Shown: piece after piece, positions 32,304-40,408 of the stretch
How positions within the stretch are numbered: the stretch's first letter is position 1
How the letters are laid out: each line of letters starts with the position of its first letter
Source of the DNA: Stenomitos frigidus_A
GTDB taxonomy: Bacteria > Cyanobacteriota > Cyanobacteriia > Leptolyngbyales > Leptolyngbyaceae
Length of the DNA: 64,000 nt
Assembly (NCBI RefSeq): GCF_963877135.1
Contig: NZ_CAWNSW010000166.1
Coordinates: 1-64,000 of the forward strand
Direction: 5' to 3'
The notes under the pieces: generated by a model
Told to the model about the DNA's origin: nothing
The model's database searches: none
The model's input: the letters and a program-made list of their open reading frames with translations, nothing else
Program-made: the position numbers and the translations under genes

Positions 32304-34667
32304 TTACTCAAATTCATTCGTTAAAGATAGGTATGGTAGGAGAGCATTATTAAGTTTATAGCGATTAGAGCTTAACTTCTTTGCCCTAGCATTAATCAGC
32401 TCCTTGCTGTCGAAAGCATATTCGAACTCAAATTGATTTTTTTCAACCTCTTTCCCAAGAATGGATAACGTTGATAAATGCTCGATTAAATTGTCTAGAA
32501 ACTCTTCAGATTCTGATAGATCTGCATCACACATAGCCACATATAAAGTTTCTTTATCAATAATATTCGGACAACTAACTAACTGATATAAAAACTCTTT
32601 GAGCTGATCTATGGTAACTCCATTTTCAACCAGCATGGAGAGGAAAGCCCAAGCTGAATAGTTTTCATAAGCAGTTTCTAAATCGTCTTCTTCAATTATC
32701 GAGTGTCCTCTTGAAATAGCATTCTCATGAGCATTTTTGAAGAAATAGATAATGTCTCTAGGTCTAGGTATTAACTTATCATAAATATAATCTTTTACTG
32801 GTACGTCTTTTACCGTCTTAACGATGTATTTCTCCCATAATGTACTGGCGAGCAGTTCGTTAACACTTAATTCGACAAATCTTTGTTCTATTATTCTAAA
32901 TAAAACATCTTTGTCACCTGACTTTAGAAGATTCGTATATTCTATTTTGTCTGGCTCTCTAGCAACACCAAGAATGTATTTAAATATATCGCTTCTTAGG
33001 AAGATAGTTAGATGAAAATCAATTTTCTTGGGTTGTCCTTTCACCGTAAAAGATGATAGTTCTCTAACAATCCTGCCTGTAACACCAAGTAAGCCTAAAA
33101 TCCATTCACTTTGAAGATTTAACTTGTTACCCTTTTTCCAGGATTTATCTAAATTATCTATAAGGACTAAAATTTTTCTATCCTTGTCAAATAGCTCTGC
33201 CAGGAAATTTCTTATTTTAGACAAAGTTTCATCATGCATGATCTCAGCTAACTTTATTTTAAATTCTGAAAATTTTTCACCTGTATTTATTATATTAGCT
33301 TGGCTAATTTTTTCTATCTCTTCCTCTAATCTTTCAGAGAAATCCTTTAAGAAAAGCTCAGAATTACTATCAATAAAATCTTTGAATGCTGTTTCTGTTG
33401 TAGTGAGTGCATATGAATGTTTTGAAGTGATTTTAAGATAAACAGATTTTGCAACCTCTGTATAGATTAAAAGCTTCCATGCGCTTTCAACTAAATAACT
33501 CTTTTCATATTCTTCTGAAGAAACCTGCAAGATTTTAACTAAAGCATCAATTTCAAAGTTTACAGGTTTAATAAGGCAAACATGATTTCTTGAATCTTTT
33601 TCTAAAAGGCTCTTTAAATAGTACAAAGTCGCCGTTTTTCCTGTCCCTTTTCTTCCAATAACTATGTTGTAGTCGTTCTTAATTAAAGCTGGAATGTTAA
33701 AGTTTTGGACATAATAGTATGGTAATTCCTCACTTTCATTCTCGGCTAAAAATTCACCAAAACTAATTTGTTGGAGTTTAGTCAACTCGTTCTTTATCTG
33801 CTGACTAGTTTTTTGTTGATAGATGTATTCTAAGAGCCTATCCTTAAGAGGCGCTAGAAAATCAGCTACAATCTCCTCACATCTTTTTTTACGATTATAC
33901 TTAACTAACAAATCTCTATAATCAATTGGTACTTCGTAAGGTTCTTCCGCCAACATCAAAAGATCTAAATTACAACCCAGAGCAAAACCCGCAATAAGTG
34001 AACATTTTGAGTTTTGAATTTGATAACCTGAACGATCTATAGAAGAAAATTCTATTAAAACGGCTTTATTCAACTTTTGCAGATACCACTCAAGAGGCTG
34101 TATTCTATTTTCTGACGCATCATCTGTGCTACAAGGGATTTTATATTTTAAAATTTGATTAGATATGGCTTGGCTGTAAATATTGTCAAATTGATTTTTT
34201 AGAAAAAGTAAAGGATGCCTACTATTATCTAAGCCCTGCTTCTGCTTCTTTTTTTGCTTTTCTTGTGTGGTATCATTGAAAATAAAAGAATTAAAAGCCG
34301 ACACAATATCTGTAGTATTTATGTAACTTTGGTAACCAGTTGTTGTCAAAGCTGAAAACTCTTTGTATCGTCTTACTGATTCAATATGTGTATTGTCAAA
34401 TATCAAAAATATTGCTTTATCCTTTGCCATCGCATAACCAAGCTCAAAAATAACATTGTCGCTAAAACCTGTTAGATCGACACAGAAATAATCAGCTTCG
34501 TCGATAGCTCTCGTTACTTCATCAATAATTAGCTTGCCGTTGATGGTCTGGCTTCTCCAAGATTTTAGCGAGGCAACCTGGGAACTATTGATCAATTTAA
34601 TTGCTTCTTCAATTGATTCACCAGATGATTTAGGTTGACTACTGTAAGCAAAGAAGCCAGTTTTCAT
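32304..34667 (-). CDS. TIR/deoxyribosyltransferase-like domain fused to Sll1717-type P-loop ATPase
   Basis: 787 residues. Part 1 (1-130): a Rossmann-like domain resembling nucleoside 2-deoxyribosyltransferase and TIR-like folds, with YSSQP near the start, AIDEADYFCVDLTGFSDNV and FELGYAMAKDKAIFLIFD. Glu75 in FELGYA is in the place of the catalytic glutamate of these enzymes. Part 2 (about 140-275): a second such domain that appears degenerate (IAGFALGCNLDLLMLAEEPY). Part 3 (about 305-787): a P-loop ATPase of the Sll1717 family with Walker A GRKGTGKT (338-345) and Walker B RKILVLIDNLDKSW (497-510), and a long helical C-terminus resembling STAND/KAP ATPases. This effector-plus-ATPase design is typical of defence proteins. 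The gene is AT-rich and island-borne; no toxicity is known. Confidence 0.85.
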   Translation of the reverse strand: MKTGFFAYSSQPKSSGESIEEAIKLINSSQVASLKSWRSQTINGKLIIDEVTRAIDEADYFCVDLTGFSDNVIFELGYAMAKDKAIFLIFDNTHIESVRRYKEFSALTTTGYQSYINTTDIVSAFNSFIFNDTTQEKQKKKQKQGLDNSRHPLLFLKNQFDNIYSQAISNQILKYKIPCSTDDASENRIQPLEWYLQKLNKAVLIEFSSIDRSGYQIQNSKCSLIAGFALGCNLDLLMLAEEPYEVPIDYRDLLVKYNRKKRCEEIVADFLAPLKDRLLEYIYQQKTSQQIKNELTKLQQISFGEFLAENESEELPYYYVQNFNIPALIKNDYNIVIGRKGTGKTATLYYLKSLLEKDSRNHVCLIKPVNFEIDALVKILQVSSEEYEKSYLVESAWKLLIYTEVAKSVYLKITSKHSYALTTTETAFKDFIDSNSELFLKDFSERLEEEIEKISQANIINTGEKFSEFKIKLAEIMHDETLSKIRNFLAELFDKDRKILVLIDNLDKSWKKGNKLNLQSEWILGLLGVTGRIVRELSSFTVKGQPKKIDFHLTIFLRSDIFKYILGVAREPDKIEYTNLLKSGDKDVLFRIIEQRFVELSVNELLASTLWEKYIVKTVKDVPVKDYIYDKLIPRPRDIIYFFKNAHENAISRGHSIIEEDDLETAYENYSAWAFLSMLVENGVTIDQLKEFLYQLVSCPNIIDKETLYVAMCDADLSESEEFLDNLIEHLSTLSILGKEVEKNQFEFEYAFDSKELINARAKKLSSNRYKLNNALLPYLSLTNEFE

Positions 34668-34969
34668 ACCGCTAAACCCTTAAGGAGAGACGATTTGTAA
34701 GCGTTATTTTAACGCAATTACTTAAACTGGGAACATTCTTCCAACTGGCTTTACATTTTATAAATTCCTTTTCACTTAAATTGCACTTCTGCCACAGCCG
34801 CAGAAGTGCGAGTTTGATTAGAACGCCCGAGAAACTTTAACCACAGGGATCTTCAGCTTTAGCTTTTAAATGCTTTTAGATTTTGGGCTAGATTTGCAAT
34901 AAACCAGCTAATAAGTAGCAGTAGGGTGAGCAGTGTCCACCCTACTAGATCTGACTTTGCACCTAGGAT
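34668..34969. other. Intergenic region with two hairpins
   Basis: 302 bases between two minus-strand genes. GCACTTCTGC (34783-34792) pairs with GCAGAAGTGC (34800-34809). AGTAGGGTG (34920-34928) pairs with CACCCTACT (34938-34946). Neither has a T-run. The first is upstream of the ATPase gene, and the second lies after the 34970 gene and may end it. Confidence 0.6.
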
Positions 34970-35416
34970 TTAGTTGCCAAAGGCATCTTTGATATTGTCA
35001 ACAGCGCTTTCAACAGCATTTTTGGTTTTGTCAATCGCGTTTTGAGTGCGAGCCGAGTCTTTGTCAGCTTTGCGCTCAATTCTAGCGGCGTCTTTCTTAG
35101 CTTTGCGTCCGATGGCACTATCGTTGTCTGTGGCGCGATCGACCTTGGCAGCATTGGTTTTTGCTGTCTTCTTCAGCTTATCGGTCGTGTCGCGAACGAA
35201 CCCTTTAGTGCGTCCAGCATCTTTACTGGCTTTCCCTTGTAATTCACTGCCTGCATCCGCTGCCGCAATCAAGTTGCTAGCAGGAGCCGCGATCGCTGCA
35301 TTGCTTGAGAAAAACGCACCTTGCCAAGTAAACGCGATCGCCGACACGCAGAGCAGTGCAGTCGTCAACCAACGCCCGATCGTCGATACCCGTTTTGTAA
35401 AATAATTCAGTTTCAT
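34970..35416 (-). CDS. Secreted Lys/Ala/Asp-rich repetitive protein
   Basis: 148 residues from the ATG at 35416. The first 40 residues form a signal peptide (TALLCVSAIAFTWQGAFF... AAIAAPA). The rest is a repetitive charged sequence of imperfect 11- to 14-residue units (KKDAARIERKADKDSARTQN) that should be one long amphipathic helix, resembling cyanobacterial LEA/low-temperature-induced proteins. Its function is unknown; a stress or envelope role is inference. Base composition is closer to the chromosome than to the island, although it lies inside the att-like repeats. Confidence 0.65.
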   Translation of the reverse strand: MKLNYFTKRVSTIGRWLTTALLCVSAIAFTWQGAFFSSNAAIAAPASNLIAAADAGSELQGKASKDAGRTKGFVRDTTDKLKKTAKTNAAKVDRATDNDSAIGRKAKKDAARIERKADKDSARTQNAIDKTKNAVESAVDNIKDAFGN

Positions 35417-35708
35417 GGAATACAATCTCCTTTAGATTAGATTCCATTTCTACTTCATCCAGCTCACCGTTTAAATCGTGCTGTAGATGGAGGTTGCGCC
35501 TGAAGAAAAATCTATCAATGTAAGTAGTTGTTTCGACTATAAGTAACGCGATGTGCAACTAAATTTGCCCTCATCCCCACCCTTCTCCCCAGGGAGAAGG
35601 GCTTTCAGGCGTTTCCAGTTCCCTCTCCTGCTGGGAGAGGGCTAGGGTGAGGGCGGTCTCAGCAGGTATTTCAGGGAAATCGCACATCGCGTTGAGTAGT
35701 TGTGTCAA
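35417..35708. repeat. Intergenic region with CCCTCACC-type inverted repeat
   Basis: Between 35568 and 35660 lies an imperfect palindrome of the widely dispersed CCCTCAYCCC...CTCTCC/GGAGAGGG...GTGAGGG type: CCCTTCTCCC pairs with GGGAGAAGGG, and CCCTCTCC with GGGAGAGGG. Such units are common between cyanobacterial genes. No gene is seen. Confidence 0.65.
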
Positions 35709-35729
35709 CTACCAATTGCGCCATCCGCC
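35709..35729. repeat. Right att-like repeat (end of M48 gene)
   Basis: Copy of the tRNA-Leu 5' end with one mismatch in 21 bp; on the minus strand it supplies the last six codons and TAG of the M48 gene. Confidence 0.65.
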
Positions 35730-36599
35730 TGCCGTTTTGGTGCCTTGGCCAGACTGTGTCGGGCGAGTTTGCAGCAACGATTGGTACTCCTTGCTACTGG
35801 CCCAGCGATCGATTTCGCGCGCACGTAAAACGGGTACGGGGTGGGTGAGTTGTGCGGTCATTGCCTGCTTCAACAGTTCGCCCAGTTGGTCATTGCTAAT
35901 GTCATCGTAGGCGCGTGCTTGAGTGAGGAAGGCCTCCAGATTCAATTGTCCCGACAGCGTTGGCGAACCGCCTGCTAGCTTCATCAACACCGAGCTGACC
36001 ACCTTGGAATCTTGCGTAGCAAGGAGAGCCGCTCGATCGCAGGTAAATTCGGCACAGCGCACCCATTCTAAAATTTGTGCCTGCAAGCTTTGCGCGATCG
36101 CGCCTCCCAGCGTGGGCAATTGCCCTGCCGCCAGCACCAACAGATTCGCCAGCGTCAGGTAGACACCATGTTCACACTTGAGATGCCCCAACTCATGGGC
36201 GATGACGGCCTGGATCTCTTCAGATGTGAGCAACTCCAGCAGTGAGGTATGCACCACAATAAAGGGCTGCTTGCCTCGCATCGCAAAGGTATACGCATTA
36301 GGAACCGGATGCTGCCGCACATACAACTGAGGCGGCTCCAAATCCAACACCTTGCAGGCATCCAGCAAAAGCTTGTGCAGATCAGGCAACTGCTGCTCAC
36401 CCACCAACACGCTAGAGGCAATATTTTCCAGGTAGAAAAACTGTTCCGCGATCGGCCCAAGCAAATTCCGAATCACCACATCCAAACCGGGCAACTGCTT
36501 CAGGTTTGCCGTTGCTTCAAAGTCTAGAGGGTGTCGAAAGTGATCGGCTCTTAAGCCAATGAGAGGCGTTTGGAGAAAAGACATGCGGTGAGAAGACAA
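35709..36599 (-). CDS. M48 family zinc metallopeptidase
   Basis: 296 residues. The gluzincin motif HELGH is in VIAHELGHLKCEHG (about 140-152), with a further conserved region AEFTCDRAALLATQD carrying the third zinc-ligand region. No obvious signal peptide; hydrophobic segments around LTLANLLVLAAGQLPTLGG suggest a membrane-associated M48B/HtpX-like enzyme that degrades membrane or misfolded proteins. The final six codons and stop (GGWRNW) read GGCGGATGGCGCAATTGGTA with a final G, which is the tRNA-Leu 5' end with one change. Apparently the ancestral gene overlapped tRNA-Leu and the island now separates them. Confidence 0.9.
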   Translation of the reverse strand: MSSHRMSFLQTPLIGLRADHFRHPLDFEATANLKQLPGLDVVIRNLLGPIAEQFFYLENIASSVLVGEQQLPDLHKLLLDACKVLDLEPPQLYVRQHPVPNAYTFAMRGKQPFIVVHTSLLELLTSEEIQAVIAHELGHLKCEHGVYLTLANLLVLAAGQLPTLGGAIAQSLQAQILEWVRCAEFTCDRAALLATQDSKVVSSVLMKLAGGSPTLSGQLNLEAFLTQARAYDDISNDQLGELLKQAMTAQLTHPVPVLRAREIDRWASSKEYQSLLQTRPTQSGQGTKTAGGWRNW

Positions 36600-36905
36600 G
36601 GATGGGTTGAGGAGCCTGAGTCAGCGATCGTGCACTGCTCACCGACAGTATAACGAGAACCCCTGCTATCCTGCGTTGGTGTTCCCATCAATGATGTTTC
36701 AGCCCCTTAGCGGTTCTACCGCAGTCGAACCGCTAAGGGGCTGTGAAGAAATAACGCTATGGACTGTAGCGGTCAGCCATCAGCGGTCAGCGGTCAGCCA
36801 TTAGAGAAAAGCTGATAGCTGATAGCTGATAGCTGATAGCGAAGCCAAACGTATGCAGTTATTTTTTTACAAGTCCTAAGAGGCTCTGTTCGACTGGGAA
36901 TGCAC
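36600..36905. other. Intergenic region murA-M48 with 16-bp hairpin and heptamer repeats
   Basis: AGCCCCTTAGCGGTTC (36701-36716) and its exact complement (36727-36742) form a perfect 16-bp stem with a 10-base loop, after the murA stop. Tandem GGTCAGC-like units (36771-36800) and four exact GCTGATA heptamers (36811-36838) follow. No gene is seen. The hairpin may end murA transcripts. Confidence 0.75.
36811..36840. repeat. GCTGATA heptamer x4
   Basis: Four perfect tandem copies of the GCTGATA heptamer, a cyanobacterial short tandemly repeated repetitive (STRR) sequence. Confidence 0.9.
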
Positions 36906-38312
36906 TTAACTGGGTTCTGCCACCGGAACGGCGATCGTAGTTTCAGGTACGATCAACGGGCTTTCAAGGTGTTCTACAGACGGTAGCCGTTTCAGGTTAG
37001 CGCCAAGCTTTTGCAGCTTCAGCTCCAGGTTTTCATAGCCGCGATCAAGGTGCTGTAAACCCTGAATAACCGTTGTACCACGAGCGGCAAGTCCCGCCAG
37101 CACAAGAGCCGCCGAGGCGCGTAAATCAGTGGCGACGACAGGGGCACCAGAGAGCATCGGGACACCCCGGACGATCGCATGAGTGCCTTTGACGCGGATA
37201 TCTGCGCCCATGCGAGTGAGCTCTGCGACATGGCGGAGACGATTTTCAAACACGGTTTCGGTGATCACGCTGTCGCCATCGCTCAAGGTGAGTAGGGCCA
37301 TGAACGGAGCCTGCATATCAGTGGGAAACCCAGGATACGGCAGCGTTTCAATATCGGTTGCCAGATGGCGGTAGCCAGGCAAGATGCGGAGGCGGTTGGG
37401 CGCGTCTTCAATGACCTGCGCACCGATCGCGTGCAGCTTGGCAATCACTGCCGTTAAATGATCGGGAATGACAGGGGACAAGCTGATTTCAGAATGCGTA
37501 ATCGCACCAGCGATGAGAAAGGTGCCTGCTTCAACCCGATCGGGAATGATCGCATAATCGGTTGTATGCAAGCTGGGCACACCGACGATCGTAATCGTGT
37601 TCGTACCAGCACCGCGAATCTTGGCACCCATTGCCCGACAAAAGTTTGCCAGGTCAGCCACTTCTGGTTCCTGTGCCGCGTTTTCGATCGTGGTTTCGCC
37701 TTCTGCCAGCGTTGCCGCCATCATCAACGTTTCAGTCGCGCCAACGCTGGGATAGTCCAAATAAATTTTGGCCCCTTGCAGGCGTTTGTTTCTGCCGCGC
37801 AGGTGAGCATTCACAATGCCGTGATCAATTTGCACGTCTGCACCCATTGCCTGCAAGCCTCTGACATGCAGAGCAACTGGTCGAGCCCCGATCGCGCAGC
37901 CGCCTGGTAAAGGGATTTTCGCCACACCCAGACGAGCCAGCAGAGGGCCAATCACAAAAAAGCTGGCGCGAAGCTGACTCACCAACTCATAGGGTGCTTT
38001 CGACTGAGCAATATGAGAGGCATTGACTAATAAACTATCTCCCTGCCGTTCTAGTTTCACTCCTAACGCGGAGAGAATTTCGCCCATGCGGGTAACGTCC
38101 GCCAGAGCTGGCACGTTGCGGATGCGGCAATCTTGCGACGAACAAAGCAAGGCCCCGGCCATAATGACCAGTGCCGAATTTTTAGCACCGCTGATACCGA
38201 CGTGACCATGCAAAGAGGCGCCGCCCGAGACTTGCAGGACGGCTTTGTCTTCTTCCGATGAAGAATGAGTGTTGGAGAGGCTAGGCGAGAGAGTAATTGG
38301 TCTGTCCTCCAA
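36906..38312 (-). CDS. murA: UDP-N-acetylglucosamine 1-carboxyvinyltransferase
   Basis: 468 residues. MurA makes the first committed peptidoglycan precursor by transferring enolpyruvate from PEP to UDP-GlcNAc. It shows the EPSP-synthase-like repeats: VSGGASLHGHVGISGAKNSA near the start, LPGGCAIGARPVALHVRGLQ (the loop normally carries the fosfomycin-target cysteine; Cys is present in GGCAIG), and DLRASAALVLAGLAARG near the end. The N-terminus has an extra 25 or so Ser-rich residues (LSPSLSNTHSSSEEDKAVLQ), so an internal start is possible. It is monocistronic. Confidence 0.95.
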   Translation of the reverse strand: MEDRPITLSPSLSNTHSSSEEDKAVLQVSGGASLHGHVGISGAKNSALVIMAGALLCSSQDCRIRNVPALADVTRMGEILSALGVKLERQGDSLLVNASHIAQSKAPYELVSQLRASFFVIGPLLARLGVAKIPLPGGCAIGARPVALHVRGLQAMGADVQIDHGIVNAHLRGRNKRLQGAKIYLDYPSVGATETLMMAATLAEGETTIENAAQEPEVADLANFCRAMGAKIRGAGTNTITIVGVPSLHTTDYAIIPDRVEAGTFLIAGAITHSEISLSPVIPDHLTAVIAKLHAIGAQVIEDAPNRLRILPGYRHLATDIETLPYPGFPTDMQAPFMALLTLSDGDSVITETVFENRLRHVAELTRMGADIRVKGTHAIVRGVPMLSGAPVVATDLRASAALVLAGLAARGTTVIQGLQHLDRGYENLELKLQKLGANLKRLPSVEHLESPLIVPETTIAVPVAEPS

Positions 38313-38554
38313 TAAATACTGGGTTACGAGTCAACGTGAAGCGTCACTTTTGGAAGCCACCATTTCTAATGACTTAAAAAAACGAACATCGAAATTTTAC
38401 CGGAAAGATTCAAAATGTACAGTTTTTCGTCATCAGTGCGATCGCTCCGCTGGTTAAGGGCACCACAGAAGTATGCTCCATTTTTGCCCAAAAGTGATTG
38501 ACAGACGTCGCCGATTACTCCATGATTATGAATCGCGGCCTCGGCTGCGAATAA

Positions 38555-38638
38555 GCGGAACTGGCGGAATTGGTAGACGCGCTAGATTCAGGTTCTAGTG
38601 TTCGCAAGGACTTCCGGGTTCAAGTCCCGGGTTCCGCA
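38555..38638 (+). tRNA. tRNA-Leu (anticodon CAG)
   Basis: Acceptor stem GCGGAAC / GTTCCGC with discriminator A. D-arm GGCGGAATTGGTAGACGC, anticodon arm CTAGA-TTCAGGT-TCTAG (anticodon CAG), long variable arm, and T-arm CCGGG-TTCAAGT-CCCGG. CCA is not encoded (ATT follows). Class II tRNA structure is complete. Confidence 0.97.
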
Positions 38639-38763
38639 TTGAGATCATGACAGATAATATGGGTCAACTCAGCAACCGAGGTATCACTTTAACTGCGTGT
38701 ATTCCTCAGCTTTACTTATCTTTGAACAGGATTTGTAATAAAACTTTAATGAGTCAATCTTAA

Positions 38764-39549
38764 GTGCTCACTAGTCTTCAGAACCCTCTGGTTAAACAGA
38801 TCCGAAAACTGCACCAGACCAAAGAACGGCGGGAGCAACAGCTTTTTTTGCTGGAAGGAACTCATCTCTTAGAAGCAGCACTGGCTGTTGATCGCCCATT
38901 AATAACCCTTTGCCATACGATTGCCTGGCAAACAAAATATCCCCTGCTATGGGAACATGCGCAGCAATTGGCAGAGCGGGTTGAATTAGTCAGCGCGGAC
39001 GTACTGCGCGCGATCGCCACGACGGTTGAGCCGGATGGGGTTGTGGCGACGATTGAACGCACCTCAACGCCTGCTCCAGCGTTTACCAGCTTTGGCTTAG
39101 TGCTGGAAACGGTTCAAGATCCTGGCAATTTAGGCACCATGATTCGCACCGCTGCCGCCGCGGGTGCCGATGGCTTATTGCTCAGTGCTGATAGCGTTGA
39201 CTTTGACCATCCTAAAGTGTTGCGGGCGTCGGCTGGTCAATGGTTCCAGCTGCCAATGGCGGCGAGTTTTGATCTGCAAACAGAACTTTCTCACTATCAG
39301 CAGCGGGGGATGCAGATTGTGGCAACCCTACCAACCGCAAACCTGACCTACTGGGAGGTTGATTTACGACAGCCGACACTGATTCTTATGGGCAATGAGG
39401 GTGGAGGCTTGTCTCCAGCACTGGCTGCAATTGCCGATCAGCAAGTAACGATTCCCCTGAACCCTGGCGTGGAGTCTTTAAATGTGGCGATCGCGGCCGC
39501 GCTGATGTTATACGAAGCGAAACGGCAAAGGATGAGGAGTGAGGAGTAA
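38764..39549 (+). CDS. SpoU/TrmH family RNA 2'-O-methyltransferase
   Basis: 261 residues, starting at GTG 38764 (MLTSLQNPLVKQIRKLHQTK). An N-terminal RNA-binding substrate domain (to about 95) is followed by a SPOUT methyltransferase domain with the knot motifs VLETVQDPGNLGTMIRTAAA, LILMGNEGGGLSPAL and VTIPLNPGVESLNVAIAAA. It should methylate ribose of rRNA or tRNA; RlmB/TrmH-like paralogues are hard to separate by eye. It follows tRNA-Leu(CAG) by about 125 bases. Its end runs into GTGAGGAG-type repeats. Confidence 0.93.
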   Translation: MLTSLQNPLVKQIRKLHQTKERREQQLFLLEGTHLLEAALAVDRPLITLCHTIAWQTKYPLLWEHAQQLAERVELVSADVLRAIATTVEPDGVVATIERTSTPAPAFTSFGLVLETVQDPGNLGTMIRTAAAAGADGLLLSADSVDFDHPKVLRASAGQWFQLPMAASFDLQTELSHYQQRGMQIVATLPTANLTYWEVDLRQPTLILMGNEGGGLSPALAAIADQQVTIPLNPGVESLNVAIAAALMLYEAKRQRMRSEE

Positions 39550-39590
39550 GGAGTGAGAAAGTTTTGAATTTTGAGTTTTGAGTTGCAAGA
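39531..39590. repeat. GTGAGGAG repeats and reversed CAAAACT heptamers
   Basis: After the methyltransferase end: AGGAGTGAGGAGTAAGGAGT and GTTTTGAATTTTGAGTTTTG, the same two short-repeat families seen at 15770-15817 and 28476-28540. Confidence 0.75.
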
Positions 39591-39595
39591 GAGGG

Positions 39596-39699
39596 CTAAG
39601 GAACAAGAATTTAATCACTCCGGCATTTCCCGTAGGGGCGGGCCGTGCGCCCCTACCTGCAAATAATTTGTCGATTTTATTTAATCCACGATTCTAAGG
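39596..39699. repeat. MITE-like palindromic element, copy 1
   Basis: Begins CTAAGGAACAAGAATTTAAT and ends ATTTAATCCACGATTCTAAGG (imperfect terminal inverted repeats, about 13 of 20 matching), with a GTAGGGGCGGGCCGTGCGCC core palindrome (39632-39656). No coding capacity. Related copies: 41199-41302, 41297-41402, 48405-48424, 50036-50069. Confidence 0.7.
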
Positions 39700-39768
39700 A
39701 AAGAGGGTGAAGTTTTAGTTGATTCGGACTGCTGACTAATGGCCGTGGGTTCTGAGTGAATCCCCTCC

Positions 39769-40020
39769 CTACGCACCCCTCTCTTCTCCATCTTCCTGCC
39801 GCTTCTGAATAAATTGCTCAATATCAGCGACGGCCTGCTCAAGGCTATTAAGGTCAAACTGATCCTCAACGGATGCATTGGTAGAACTGGGGTTATTGTG
39901 TTCAGGAGCCATTGGCGATACAACCTCATCAGCGGGTTGAAGCGTCTCTTGCAACTGGTCGAGCGATTCTATGAATGCTCTGGCTGCTGCATACCGTAGG
40001 TTTTGCTGACGCTGATTCAT
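39769..40020 (-). CDS. Small conserved-looking acidic protein
   Basis: 83 residues from the ATG at 40020 (MNQRQQNLRYAAARAFIESL); an upstream in-frame start at 40047 adds nine residues. The N-terminal amphipathic helix (QRQQNLRYAAARAFIESLDQLQETL) is followed by a Pro/Ser/Asn linker and a second helix (LNSLEQAVADIEQFIQKRQE). No family with known function. The sequence type recurs in cyanobacteria in my memory, but I cannot verify it here. Flanked by repeat DNA. Confidence 0.55.
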   Translation of the reverse strand: MNQRQQNLRYAAARAFIESLDQLQETLQPADEVVSPMAPEHNNPSSTNASVEDQFDLNSLEQAVADIEQFIQKRQEDGEERGA

Positions 40021-40047
40021 AAGTGCTATTCCAAAATCAAGGATCAA

Positions 40048-40408
40048 AAGACCGGACTACTAGGCGAATGCCGTAGCGGGCTGTCCGTTTGAGCACACGA
40101 ACTTCGTTAGTACGTTGGGTGACGACAGTATGCATGATGGTAAGCGACCGCTAACAGTGCCTTTAAACGCTTTAGCTAAATGGTCGTCAGTATTTCAGCC
40201 TTAATATGCCCAATTTAAAGCCATGTTTTGCTAAGGACATAAATCGGCAACTATTACCATAGCGTCAAGGGCGCTTTTGAGCCAGCTGCAAGTAGTCAGT
40301 TTGACCAAACGGTCACGATCGACCACTACCTTTTCTCTTTAAGATGGGCGTGGAAAGATAGCCTGAGTAAACCACAAACCCCGATAGATGCATTGCAGGG
40401 CAAGTTCT
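40048..40408. other. Intergenic region, nothing recognised
   Basis: About 360 bases between two minus-strand genes. No RNA, repeat or strong hairpin recognised. The promoter of the 39769 gene should lie near 40048-40120. Confidence 0.4.

Noticed and set aside
36771..36840. CRISPR-like tandem repeats
   Set aside because: Seven-base tandem repeats without spacers; this is an STRR sequence, not a CRISPR array. No CRISPR array or cas gene was seen in the window.
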